DNA of 64,000 nt from an uncultured Rhizobium sp. (GTDB lineage: Bacteria; Pseudomonadota; Alphaproteobacteria; Rhizobiales; Rhizobiaceae). Positions 27,644 through 36,138 of this stretch are shown in pieces. The DNA is taken from assembly GCA_945952045.1 (NCBI GenBank), contig CAMFHE010000001.1, forward strand, positions 433,872 through 497,871, read 5' to 3'. Both the position numbers and the translations under genes were made by a program. Every line of letters begins with the position of its first letter. Positions within the stretch are counted from its first letter, which is position 1. The notes below the pieces were generated by a model that was given only the letters and a program-made list of their open reading frames with translations, was not told where the DNA came from and searched no databases.

Positions 27644-28549
27644 TCAGGCGGCAGGGTCCCAATAGGGAGGATCGCCGAACGTCATCCTGAGATGGTCGCC
27701 AAGCGCGCGCAGCTTGAGCGACGGATTGCGGCCTTCGGGATGCGCCATATAGATGAATTCCGGCTCCGGCTTCGGGCCGACGTCGATTTCGCTCAGCAGT
27801 CCCGCGGCAATTGCGGGCGCGGCGATGAAGGATGGCAGCAGCGCGATGCCGAGGCCGGCGATAGCGGCGTCGCGAAGCATGTCGCCATTGTTGATGCCCA
27901 TGGCAAGACGCCCTCTGATGACGACGGAACCCTCCGGCGATTCGAAGCGCCAATCGGCGATGCCCCTGTTGGTGTAAAAAAGGCCGCGATGACTTTCGAG
28001 GTCTTCGAGCGTCCGGGGCGTGCCGTGTCTGGCGAGATAATCCGGTGAGGCCGAAAGCATGCGGCGGCTGCGGGCGAGCTTCCAGGCGACAAGCCGGGAA
28101 TCCAGGATCGGCCCGTGGCGGATGATGGCGTCATATCCGCCCGAGGTGGCGTCGACCCGACGATCGTCGATGTCAAGCGTCAGCGCGATCTGTGGATGCA
28201 GCGCCAGAAAGGCGTAAACTGCCGGCCCGAGATGCATTCGACCGAAGGTCACGGGCGCCGCGATCCGGAGCGGGCCGGAAAGCGTGCCGCGGCGTTCGCG
28301 GAAGGTGGCGGAGGCGGCCTCCATGTCCTGCAGTATTTTGCGGGCGCTTTCGAGGAAGGTGGCGCCATCCTCGGTCAGCGTCAGCTTTCGCGTGCTGCGA
28401 TGGATGAGCATGCCGCCGAGCTTCGCTTCGAGATCGCCGAGACGCTCGCTGACGACCGATTTCGAGATCCGCAAGCGGCGCGCCGCCTCGCTGATCGATC
28501 CGCTTTCGGCAACGGCGACGAAGGCGATGATACCATCGATACTGAACAC
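27644..28549 (-). CDS. LysR-family regulator (CrgA-like)
   Basis: A 301-residue LysR regulator. The HTH reads GSISEAARRLRISKSVVSERLGDLE (quoted GSISEAARRLRISKSVVSER) at about residues 17-41, followed by RSTRKLTLTEDG, and the effector domain begins near GPLRIAAPVTFGR. It probably acts on the SDR gene it faces or on itself. The frame is open to 28621, but the GTG at 28549 places the HTH at the usual distance from the N-terminus. Inducer unknown. Confidence 0.85.
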   Translation of the reverse strand: MFSIDGIIAFVAVAESGSISEAARRLRISKSVVSERLGDLEAKLGGMLIHRSTRKLTLTEDGATFLESARKILQDMEAASATFRERRGTLSGPLRIAAPVTFGRMHLGPAVYAFLALHPQIALTLDIDDRRVDATSGGYDAIIRHGPILDSRLVAWKLARSRRMLSASPDYLARHGTPRTLEDLESHRGLFYTNRGIADWRFESPEGSVVIRGRLAMGINNGDMLRDAAIAGLGIALLPSFIAAPAIAAGLLSEIDVGPKPEPEFIYMAHPEGRNPSLKLRALGDHLRMTFGDPPYWDPAA

Positions 28550-28642
28550 TAACGGCGGCCTCCCTGTCAGCGACCCGCAGGTTAGGGCTCTTTGCCAGCC
28601 GACGCCAGCCGCGCGGCGCAATTTCGCATATCGCCAAACGAC

Positions 28643-29722
28643 CTATGCCAGCGTCACGCCGAGAGGCGAGGGATCGCGCAAGGCATCGAGGGGGCCCTCG
28701 AGGGCGGTGCGGGGCGGCACGAGCTGGGGTTCGACAAGGACGATCTGCGAGGCGTCTTCGGCGACATCCAGCAGGTCGAAGCCTTTTTCCAGCATCTCCG
28801 AAATATTCGGACGGATCATATAGACGGGGAAGGGGAGGAACGAGCCGAAAGGATCGTAGTCGAAGCACCCCACGACGATGTCGTCGAAAGCTTCGCCGTC
28901 ATGCTTGCCCATGAAGCGCAGCAATCCTTCGAAATTGATCGACGAGTTGATGAAGAAACAACGCGGTAGCCTGCCGTGGCGTTCGTGGAAACGTTCGAAG
29001 GCGAGTGCGGTCATGCCCGGCGAATAACCGGTGCTTTCGAAGTCGTCACCGTCGGGAACGCCGAAAACCTCCTCCTTGACGGCGTGAAATCCGACGATGC
29101 GCTCGCGGCTGGCATGGTCGTTGCGCCCGCCGAACATGTAGACGTCGCCGGGGACGAGGGGGCCTTGCTGCTGCGCATGCCGGATGATCGCCGACGTCAG
29201 CGCCTTGGCGCCCTGCCTGTTGTCGGAAATCACGGAGCAGGCCTTGTCGCCGGGAAGGTCGATGTTGACATGCGGCACGCCTGCGCGCGCGCAAACCCTG
29301 TGCACGCCGTCAGGATCCGTGGCGCCGGCGATGAAGAGCGAATCGATCGAATAGGCGATGAGCGATTCGACCGTGCGGCGCTCCTCTTCTGGATCGCGTC
29401 GCCCTGACACGACAATCGGCAAAAGGCCGCGCTTGCGCGCCTGCGCCTCGAAGGTCTGGGCCATGGAGGAAAAGAAGCGCGTGTCGTAGACCGGCAGAAG
29501 CAGCCCCGCCAAACCCGACCGCGAACTTCTCAACGCTCTCGCCTGCCGGTTCGCGGTGTATCGATGTTCCTTGGCGAGCGATATGATCCTGTCTGCGGTT
29601 TCCTCGGAGATGCGGCGCTTGCGCCAGGTGCCGTTCAAAACCGCACTCACCGTCGAAGCCGAAGCGCCCGATGCGACCGACAGATCGTAAATCGTTGCTT
29701 TCTTTTGTTCTTTTTCGGTCAT
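28643..29722 (-). CDS. LacI-family repressor of the adjacent ketose-type operon (PsiR-like)
   Basis: A 359-residue LacI/GalR regulator. The HTH TIYDLSVASGASASTVSAVLNG occupies about residues 10-31 (quoted TIYDLSVASGASASTVSAVL), followed by the hinge helix region NRQARALRSSRSGLAGLL and a periplasmic-binding-like ligand domain. It is divergent from the binding protein of an operon carrying a D-allulose 3-epimerase. A LacI regulator named PsiR, responsive to D-psicose, has been reported from A. tumefaciens; this looks like its counterpart, though I rely on context and memory. The likely operator lies in the shared intergenic region. Confidence 0.85.
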   Translation of the reverse strand: MTEKEQKKATIYDLSVASGASASTVSAVLNGTWRKRRISEETADRIISLAKEHRYTANRQARALRSSRSGLAGLLLPVYDTRFFSSMAQTFEAQARKRGLLPIVVSGRRDPEEERRTVESLIAYSIDSLFIAGATDPDGVHRVCARAGVPHVNIDLPGDKACSVISDNRQGAKALTSAIIRHAQQQGPLVPGDVYMFGGRNDHASRERIVGFHAVKEEVFGVPDGDDFESTGYSPGMTALAFERFHERHGRLPRCFFINSSINFEGLLRFMGKHDGEAFDDIVVGCFDYDPFGSFLPFPVYMIRPNISEMLEKGFDLLDVAEDASQIVLVEPQLVPPRTALEGPLDALRDPSPLGVTLA

Positions 29723-29797
29723 GCCGGAATCTCCTCACTTCTGGCACGTTGTAGATGACCTGCCCTCTTGACGAAAGCCTGCCGAATGATAATGTAA

Positions 29798-29817
29798 TTG
29801 CACCATCGATTGTGCAA
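29798..29817. promoter_or_regulatory. Likely LacI-family operator in the divergent promoter region
   Basis: TTGCAC-CATCGATT-GTGCAA has perfect 6-base arms around an 8-base spacer that contains the palindrome ATCGAT. The right part ATCGATTGTGCAA recurs at 29827-29839, giving an extra half site. The position between the two divergent genes fits control of both. Confidence 0.65.
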
Positions 29818-29965
29818 GAGAGAAATATCGATTGTGCAACATGGCCGCTTAGAGGAAGCGACGAGGGAGGAGCCTGTCCGGGCTTGAGGAATTCGGCCGC
29901 GGAAGCGTTTCGCTTCTGCAGGCATGCCTTTCCGCGTCAGGGGACATTCAGAGGAGGAGAACCCC

Positions 29966-30946
29966 ATGAAGAAAATTCTCGCAGCCGCGCTTGGCATTTC
30001 GCTTGCGCTTCTTTCATCCACCGCATCATTTGCCGCGGAAACCAAGATCGGCGTCGTCGTCAAGATCGGCGGCATCCCGTGGTTCAACGCCATGGAAGCC
30101 GGCATCAAGGAGCAGAGCGCCAAGCTCGGCGTCAACGGCTTCATGGTCGGCCCGACCAGCGCCGACCCGGCCCTTCAGGTTCGCGCCATCGAAGACCTGA
30201 TCGCCCAGAAGGTCGATTTCATCGGGGTCGTACCGAACGACGCCAAGGTGCTGGAACCGGTGCTGAAGAAGGCGCAAGCCGCCGGCATCAAGGTGATCAC
30301 CCATGAATCGCCCAAGCAGGCCGGCGCCGATTGGGACTTCGAACTGGCGTCCGCCAAGGGTTTTGGCGAAGCGCATGGCAAGCTGCTGGCTGAAAAGATG
30401 GGCGGCAAGGGCTCCTACGCTGTCTTCGTCGGTTCGTTGACGGTTCCGCTGCACAATGCCTGGGCCGATGCGGCCATCGCCTATATCAAGGCAAACTACC
30501 CTGACATGAAGCTCGTCGGCGATCGCTACGGCGTTGCCGAAGACCTCGACAAGAGCCGCTCCACCGCGCTCGACCTGATGTCGGCCAATCCCGATCTCCA
30601 TGGCTTCCTGGCATTCGGCTCGCAAGGCCCGATCGGCGCCGGCCGCGCCGTGGAAGAACGCCGCAAGGACGGAAAGATCTTCGTCATCGGCCCGTTCTCT
30701 CCGGGACAGGGCGCCAAGCTGATCAAAAGCGGTGCGCTGACCGGCGGCTTCATGTGGAACCCGAAGTTGGCCGGCGAAGTCTTCGTGACGCTTGCAGACC
30801 GCATTGCCAAGGGCCAGACGCCGAAAGCCGGCGAAACCATCGACGGTCTCGGCGAGATCAAGCCGGATGGCAACACGATCATTGTCGATCAGCTTCTGAA
30901 GATCGACAAGGAAAGCATCGACAAGCTCGTCTCCATGGGCCTTTAA
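29966..30946 (+). CDS. Sugar ABC transporter, periplasmic binding protein (probable D-allulose/ketose)
   Basis: A 326-residue protein with a signal peptide ending near ASFAAE (residue 24). The ribose/AI-2-type two-lobe fold is visible: IGVVVKIGGIPWFNAMEAGI at the mature N-terminus and ALQVRAIEDLIAQKVDFIGVVPND in lobe 1 (partly quoted). It starts behind a strong GAGGAGGAG site. As the first gene of the operon with the D-allulose 3-epimerase it should deliver a ketohexose such as D-allulose; D-tagatose or D-fructose are alternatives. Confidence 0.87.
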   Translation: MKKILAAALGISLALLSSTASFAAETKIGVVVKIGGIPWFNAMEAGIKEQSAKLGVNGFMVGPTSADPALQVRAIEDLIAQKVDFIGVVPNDAKVLEPVLKKAQAAGIKVITHESPKQAGADWDFELASAKGFGEAHGKLLAEKMGGKGSYAVFVGSLTVPLHNAWADAAIAYIKANYPDMKLVGDRYGVAEDLDKSRSTALDLMSANPDLHGFLAFGSQGPIGAGRAVEERRKDGKIFVIGPFSPGQGAKLIKSGALTGGFMWNPKLAGEVFVTLADRIAKGQTPKAGETIDGLGEIKPDGNTIIVDQLLKIDKESIDKLVSMGL

Positions 30947-30965
30947 TCCTCCCAAGGGCCTGAAA

Positions 30966-30991
30966 GGGTCGCGCGGGCCTCCGCGCGACCC
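30966..30991 (+). repeat. Strong intercistronic hairpin after the sugar-binding protein gene
   Basis: GGGTCGCGCGG (30966-30976) and CCGCGCGACCC (30981-30991) form a perfect 11-base stem with loop GCCT, followed by TCATTT. It lies 19 bases after the stop of the binding-protein gene and before the ATPase gene, consistent with mRNA 3'-end protection or partial termination. Confidence 0.7.
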
Positions 30992-31057
30992 TCATTTCCA
31001 AGAACAAGAAAATCGAGCGGCCGCGGCATGCGTGGTCGAACGGGGAGACACGCCATC

Positions 31058-32548
31058 GTGAGTGCAGAACCGCTTCTATCCCTCAAAAATATCAGGATCG
31101 CCTTCGGCGGCGTGCGCGCTCTCAAGGGCGTCTCGTTCGAGGTCAATCCGGGCGAGGTCCATTGCCTTGCCGGCGAAAACGGTTGCGGCAAGAGCACCCT
31201 GATCAAGGTCATCACCGGTGTCTACACGCCCGAAGAGGGCGCAGAACTGATCTTCGACGGCAAGCCGATCACCACGATGACGCCGACGCTTGCCCAGTCG
31301 CTCGGCATCCAGGTGATCTGGCAGGATCTGGCGCTGTTTGGCGAAATGTCCGTTGCCGAAAATATCGGCTTTCAGCTCGCGGTGAACGGCAAGTTCGGCA
31401 TCGTCGACAAGCGCGCCATCGAGAAGGCGGCGGAAAAAGCGCTGAGCCGTCTTGGCGTCAGTCTTGATATTCACAAGCCGCTCAAGGAATTGCCGATCGC
31501 CCAGCGCCAGATCGTCGCCATCGCGCGCGCCCTTGTCGGCGAAGCCCGCCTCGTCTTCATGGACGAACCGACGGCATCGCTGACGCAATCCGAGGCCGAC
31601 TATCTGATCGAGATCGTCCGCAACCTGTCGGCATCCGGCGTCGCCATCGTCTTCGTTTCGCATCGCCTGGCGGAGGTGCTGGAGATTTCCCACCGGATTA
31701 CCGTGTTGCGCGACGGAGCGCTTGTCGGCGTCTACCCCGTCGAGGGCATGACCCAATCTCGGATCACCGAACTGATGACCGGCCGCAATTTCGACAGCGC
31801 CGTCATCGCCACCGATCACAGCGATGCGCCTGTCGTGCTCTCGGTGAAAAACCTCACCCGCGACGGCGAATTCGAGAATATCTCCTTCGACCTACGCCGT
31901 GGCGAAACGCTTGGAATTACCGGCCTTCTCGGCGCCGGCCGCACCGAGCTTGCCCTGACGCTTTTCGGAATGCATCGCCCGCATTCCGGCGAAATCCTGA
32001 TCGATGGCAAGAAGGTCGAGTTTGCCTCGAACAGAGATGCGATCCGGGCCGGCGTCGCCTATCTTTCGGAAGACCGGCTGTCGCTCGGCCTCAACCAGCC
32101 GCAATCCATCGCCGACAATCTGGTCATGGCCTCGCTGGATCGCATTCTCTCGGGCGGCCTGATCTCGCCGGCCAAGAAGGCGAATGTCGTCTCGCACTGG
32201 ATTTCGGCGCTCGGCGTCAAGATCGGTACGCCTGACGATCCCATCCGCACCCTTTCCGGCGGCAACCAGCAGCGTGTCGCCATCGCCAAATGGCTGGCCA
32301 TCGGCCCGAAGATCCTCATTCTCGACGCGCCGACCGTCGGCGTCGATGTCGGCGCAAGAGCCGGGATTTTCGAAATCGCCAGAAAGCTCGCCGCAGAAGG
32401 CCTGTCGATCATTCTCATCTCCGACGAACCGCCGGAAGTCTATTTCAACGCCGATCGCGTCATTCATATGGTGGAGGGCCGTTTCCAGGCCGCCTACGAT
32501 CCGCGCGACATTTCGCTGACCGAACTGGAGTCCGCCGTCTATGCGTAG
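31058..32548 (+). CDS. Sugar ABC transporter duplicated ATPase, with altered Walker B in domain 2
   Basis: A 496-residue RbsA-like protein with two ABC domains. Domain 1 has Walker A GENGCGKST and Walker B VFMDEPTAS, with a signature region altered to LKELPIAQRQ. Domain 2 has the degenerate Walker A GLLGAGRTE, signature LSGGNQQRV and Walker B ILILDAPTVGVDVG, in which the usual DEPTRG has become DAPTVG, so the catalytic glutamate is an alanine. Domain 2 therefore probably binds but does not hydrolyse ATP. The GTG at 31058 follows GGGGAG at a good distance; the ATG at 31028 is in frame but has no such site. Confidence 0.87.
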   Translation: MSAEPLLSLKNIRIAFGGVRALKGVSFEVNPGEVHCLAGENGCGKSTLIKVITGVYTPEEGAELIFDGKPITTMTPTLAQSLGIQVIWQDLALFGEMSVAENIGFQLAVNGKFGIVDKRAIEKAAEKALSRLGVSLDIHKPLKELPIAQRQIVAIARALVGEARLVFMDEPTASLTQSEADYLIEIVRNLSASGVAIVFVSHRLAEVLEISHRITVLRDGALVGVYPVEGMTQSRITELMTGRNFDSAVIATDHSDAPVVLSVKNLTRDGEFENISFDLRRGETLGITGLLGAGRTELALTLFGMHRPHSGEILIDGKKVEFASNRDAIRAGVAYLSEDRLSLGLNQPQSIADNLVMASLDRILSGGLISPAKKANVVSHWISALGVKIGTPDDPIRTLSGGNQQRVAIAKWLAIGPKILILDAPTVGVDVGARAGIFEIARKLAAEGLSIILISDEPPEVYFNADRVIHMVEGRFQAAYDPRDISLTELESAVYA

Positions 32549-33554
32549 GCTCATCCTTGCCCACACCACCGAATTCACGCTTCTGGCCGTGATGATCCTG
32601 CTGTCGATCGGACTTTCGTTCGGAACTGACCGGTTTTTGACGCTCTCCAATGCCTTCGACGTGCTGAACGTCTCGGCCGTCAACATCATCTTCGCCGTCG
32701 GGCTTCTCGTCGTCCTGATCTCGGGCGGCATCGACATTTCCTTCGCGGTCGCCGCCTCGGTCGTGCAGTATGTCACCGTCCTTGCGCTGAGCGCGCTTGG
32801 CGGCGGCAACTGGGCGGAAGGCTTCCTGATTGCCGGCGCGGTCGGCATCGGCCTTGGGCTGATCAATGCCTTGCTGGTCTATCGCTTCCGCATCATTTCG
32901 ATCGTCGCGACCATTTCGACGTTCAATATCTTTTTCGGTCTCTTGATGTTCTTCACCAAGGGCGTGTCGATCTACGACCTGCCCGAATGGCTTTCCACCC
33001 GCGTGGTCTTCTATGAACACGAAATGTCGGACGGCTCCTGGCTGGAACTGACGCTTCCTGTCGTGGTGATGATCCTGTGCTGCATCGTCACCTGGTTCAT
33101 GATTTCGTGGACGACGACGGGGCGCAAGCTCTACGCCTTCGGCGACAATCCGGAAGGCGCGCGCCGCTTCGGCATCAATATCGGCGCCATGCACTACATC
33201 TCCTTTGGCTGGCTTGGCCTGATGGCGGGCATTGCCGGTCTCATGCAGGCGCATTATGCGCAGGAAGTCGTCCCGAATGCGCTCTACGGCCGCGAACTCG
33301 ATGTGCTGGCCGCCACGGTTCTCGGTGGTGCGCGGCTCGGCGGCGGCAAGGGCTCGGTCATCGGCTGCGTGCTTGGCGTGCTGATGGTCTCGATCACCCA
33401 GAACGGCCTTAACCTGATGGGCGTTTCCCCCTTCGCCTTCAAGATGATCGTCGGCGCCATCATCCTGATCGCCATCACGCTGTCTTCCGCCCGGTTCGAC
33501 AAACTGTTGCCGGACGCCCTGAAGAGCGCGCCAGCCAAGGGGAGCAAGCGCTGA
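32541..33554 (+). CDS. Sugar ABC transporter permease 1 (RbsC type)
   Basis: A 337-residue inner-membrane permease of the BPD_transp_2 family. Family motifs are FAVGLLVVLISGGIDISFAV near residue 50, a long periplasmic insertion around YDLPEWLSTRVVFYEHEMSD (residues 140-165), and VLAATVLGGARLGGGKGS. It overlaps the ATPase gene by eight bases and touches the next permease (TGATG). It forms the channel with the second permease; heteromeric permeases are one of the two standard layouts for this importer class. Confidence 0.87.
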   Translation: MRRLILAHTTEFTLLAVMILLSIGLSFGTDRFLTLSNAFDVLNVSAVNIIFAVGLLVVLISGGIDISFAVAASVVQYVTVLALSALGGGNWAEGFLIAGAVGIGLGLINALLVYRFRIISIVATISTFNIFFGLLMFFTKGVSIYDLPEWLSTRVVFYEHEMSDGSWLELTLPVVVMILCCIVTWFMISWTTTGRKLYAFGDNPEGARRFGINIGAMHYISFGWLGLMAGIAGLMQAHYAQEVVPNALYGRELDVLAATVLGGARLGGGKGSVIGCVLGVLMVSITQNGLNLMGVSPFAFKMIVGAIILIAITLSSARFDKLLPDALKSAPAKGSKR

Positions 33555-34549
33555 TGAAAACCCTGATCCAGAAGTTCAACGCGACCTTCGGCGCGGATAT
33601 GGGCGGCCCGGTCATCGCCTTCGTCGCGGTGATGCTCATCTTCGGTCTCGCGGCGGATAATTTCATTTCAGCCGCGACCTTCGGTTCGGTTGCCTTCCAG
33701 CTTCCGGAACTCGGCCTGTTGACGCTGGCGATGCTGCTGCCGCTTCTGACCGGCGGGATCAACCTGTCTGTCACCTTTGCCGCCAATCTCGCCGGTCTGG
33801 CCGCAGCCTGGGTGCTGCAGGCCCATGGCGGCGTCGATGCGCCGGGCAGCGCCTTCGTCTTCGCCTGCCTCGCCGCGCTTGTGACCGGCGCTGCGGCCGG
33901 CGCATTGACGGGCGTCGCCATCGCCTATACCCGCGCCCATCCGATCCTCGTGACCCTGTCTATGATGATCTTTCTGCGCGGTCTCGGCGAATTCCTGACC
34001 CGTGGCGGCGATGTCTCCGGCTTCCCGAGCTATATGGCGCCGATCGGCCATGGATCGATCTTCGGCTTCCCGATCCCGCTGTTGATCTTCATCGTCTGCG
34101 TGGCGCTCTGGCATGTGCTTTTGACCCGGAGCAAGCTCGGCTTTGGCCTGCTGATGATCGGCTCCAACATGGAAGCCGCGCAATATTCGGGCTTGAACAC
34201 CCGCAAGATCGTCGTGCTCGTCTATACCTTGTCAGGCGTGATGTGCGCGGTGGCCGGCATCATCATGCTTGCCCGGTTCAATTCGGTGCGCGTCGGCCAT
34301 GGCGAGTCCTACCTGCTCATCACCGTGCTGGCGGCGTTTCTCGGTGGGGTCAATCCGTTTGGCGGGTTCGGCCGCGTTTTGCCGGTCTTCGTCGCGCTCA
34401 TCGTGCTGCAGCTTCTGTCATCCGGCCTCAACCTGATGGGCGCAAACCAGCATCTTGCCACCGCGCTCTGGGGCGTGTTGATGATCGTGGTGATGGCCGC
34501 GCGGTCCATCGTTTCCAGCTATCGCAGTTTCAGAAGAAAGAAGGCCTGA
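33554..34549 (+). CDS. Sugar ABC transporter permease 2 (RbsC type)
   Basis: A 331-residue permease, partner of the previous gene. Motifs are MLLPLLTGGINLSVTFAANL, AHPILVTLSMMIFLRGLGEF and ITVLAAFLGGVNPFGGFG. Start codon shares one base with the stop of permease 1. The stop is one base from the GTG of the first epimerase gene, so transport and catabolism are coupled on one transcript. Confidence 0.87.
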   Translation: MKTLIQKFNATFGADMGGPVIAFVAVMLIFGLAADNFISAATFGSVAFQLPELGLLTLAMLLPLLTGGINLSVTFAANLAGLAAAWVLQAHGGVDAPGSAFVFACLAALVTGAAAGALTGVAIAYTRAHPILVTLSMMIFLRGLGEFLTRGGDVSGFPSYMAPIGHGSIFGFPIPLLIFIVCVALWHVLLTRSKLGFGLLMIGSNMEAAQYSGLNTRKIVVLVYTLSGVMCAVAGIIMLARFNSVRVGHGESYLLITVLAAFLGGVNPFGGFGRVLPVFVALIVLQLLSSGLNLMGANQHLATALWGVLMIVVMAARSIVSSYRSFRRKKA

Positions 34550-34550
34550 C

Positions 34551-35399
34551 GTGCAGGGACTTGGCATTCACGCAATGATGTGGACGACGGTGTGGGATCA
34601 CGCCGGGGCAGAAAAAGCCATCGCCGGCGCTGCCCGCTACAAGCAGGATTTCATCGAGATACCCTTGATCGACATCCCCTCGGTAGATGCGAAGCACAGC
34701 AGGGCGCTGCTTGAAAAACATGCGGTTCGCGCCGCCTGCTCGCTCGTCCTTCCGGAGCCGGCCTGGGCGTCGGTGCGCCCGGATGCGGCCATCGACTACC
34801 TCAAATCCGCGCTCGACAAGGCCGCCGAAATCGGCGCCGAAGCGCTCACCGGCGTCACCTTCGGCGGCACCAACGAGCGGACCGGCTTTCCCCCGACCGA
34901 AGCCGAATACGACAATCTGACCCGGGCGCTGGGCGCGGCGGCGAAGCATGCGAAGACGCTCGGCCTGCAATTCGGCATCGAGGCCGTCAACCGTTACGAA
35001 AACCATCTTGTCAATTCCGCTGAGCAGGCGGTGGCGCTGGTCCGGCGGATCGGGCTGGACAATGTCTTCGTGCATCTCGACACCTTCCATATGACAATGG
35101 AGGAGAAGGGCATCGCCAACGGTATCATCGCCGCCCGGGATCACCTCAAATACATGCATATGTCGGAAAGCGATCGCGGCACGCCGGGCTACGGAAACGT
35201 GCCATGGGATGCGGTGTTCGCAGCGCTTGCCGCAATCGGTTTCAAGGGCGTGCTGACGCTCGAAAGCTTCGCCGGCATGCCTGTGGAAATGGCAGGCAAC
35301 ATCTCGACATGGCGTCCCGTCGCACGCAACCTTGACGAAGTGCTGGATAACGGCTTGCCCTTCCTGCGCAACAAGGCCATCCAATACGGACTGGCGTAA
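34551..35399 (+). CDS. Ketose 3-epimerase-like TIM-barrel enzyme (paralogue 1)
   Basis: A 282-residue xylose-isomerase-like TIM barrel. The four metal ligands of ketose 3-epimerases are recognisable: Glu144 (GIEAVNRYENH), Asp177 (HLDTFHM), His203 (YMHMSE) and Glu238 (TLESF). It should interconvert ketoses at C3 using a divalent metal. It begins at GTG one base after the permease stop, behind AAGAAAGAAGG. It is clearly a different protein from the 36139 gene, so the operon carries two epimerases; this one may act on another ketose or on a ketose phosphate. Confidence 0.8.
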   Translation: MQGLGIHAMMWTTVWDHAGAEKAIAGAARYKQDFIEIPLIDIPSVDAKHSRALLEKHAVRAACSLVLPEPAWASVRPDAAIDYLKSALDKAAEIGAEALTGVTFGGTNERTGFPPTEAEYDNLTRALGAAAKHAKTLGLQFGIEAVNRYENHLVNSAEQAVALVRRIGLDNVFVHLDTFHMTMEEKGIANGIIAARDHLKYMHMSESDRGTPGYGNVPWDAVFAALAAIGFKGVLTLESFAGMPVEMAGNISTWRPVARNLDEVLDNGLPFLRNKAIQYGLA

Positions 35400-35420
35400 G
35401 CAGGGCTGGAGCGGGTAACC

Positions 35421-36101
35421 ATGGAAAACACATCCGACACGATCGAACAGGCGTCTCGCAGCATTGCGGACGCCGCTGCCCGGCGTTTTGCCGGCTCCGG
35501 CGGACGGCGCATCATGCTTGGCATCGCCGGAGCCCCGGGCTCCGGAAAGTCGACTTTGGCCGAAAAAGTGGTGGAACTGCTCGGCGCCGAACAGTCACGC
35601 GCCGCCGCGCTTTTTCCGATGGACGGCTATCATTATGACGATGCGGTTCTGACCGATATGGGCCGTCTGGCCTATAAGGGCGCAATCGATACGTTCGACG
35701 CCCACGGCCTGCGGCATATGCTTTTGCGGCTGAAGGCCAACGAGGACGATGTGATTGCCGTTCCCGTCTTCGATCGCGCGCTTGAAATCGCGCGCGCCGG
35801 CGGGCGTCTGATCCCCCAATCGGTGGAGATCATCGTCTGCGAAGGCAACTATCTGCTGGCGAGCCAGACGCCGTGGAATCTCCTCAAGCCGATCTTCGAT
35901 TTCACCGTTTTCGTCGATGTCGATGAGGACGACCTGCGGTCCCGCCTTCGCGAGCGCTGGCGCAGCTTCGGTCTGGACGAGGCCGAGATCACCCGCAAAG
36001 TCGAGGAAAACGACCTGCCGAACGGTCTGTCGATCATCTCGACGATTTCCGAACCGGACCTTCGCGTGAAAAATCCGGGGCGCAGCCAATCCGCGCCCTG
36101 A
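35421..36101 (+). CDS. P-loop sugar kinase of the FrcK/uridine-kinase-like family
   Basis: A 226-residue P-loop kinase. Walker A GAPGSGKST lies at residues 37-45, the DGYHYDD segment near 75 carries the acidic acceptor-side residue, and DEDDLRSRLRERW contains the LID arginines. The family includes FrcK, encoded with rhizobial fructose importers, and is related to pantothenate and uridine kinases. Placed between two ketose epimerases, it probably phosphorylates the ketohexose produced by them, which would commit it to glycolysis or the Entner-Doudoroff route. Substrate is inferred only. Confidence 0.78.
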   Translation: MENTSDTIEQASRSIADAAARRFAGSGGRRIMLGIAGAPGSGKSTLAEKVVELLGAEQSRAAALFPMDGYHYDDAVLTDMGRLAYKGAIDTFDAHGLRHMLLRLKANEDDVIAVPVFDRALEIARAGGRLIPQSVEIIVCEGNYLLASQTPWNLLKPIFDFTVFVDVDEDDLRSRLRERWRSFGLDEAEITRKVEENDLPNGLSIISTISEPDLRVKNPGRSQSAP

Positions 36102-36138
36102 CGCCCCGCCAAACAGCTGAACATAGAAAGAGGCTCTT

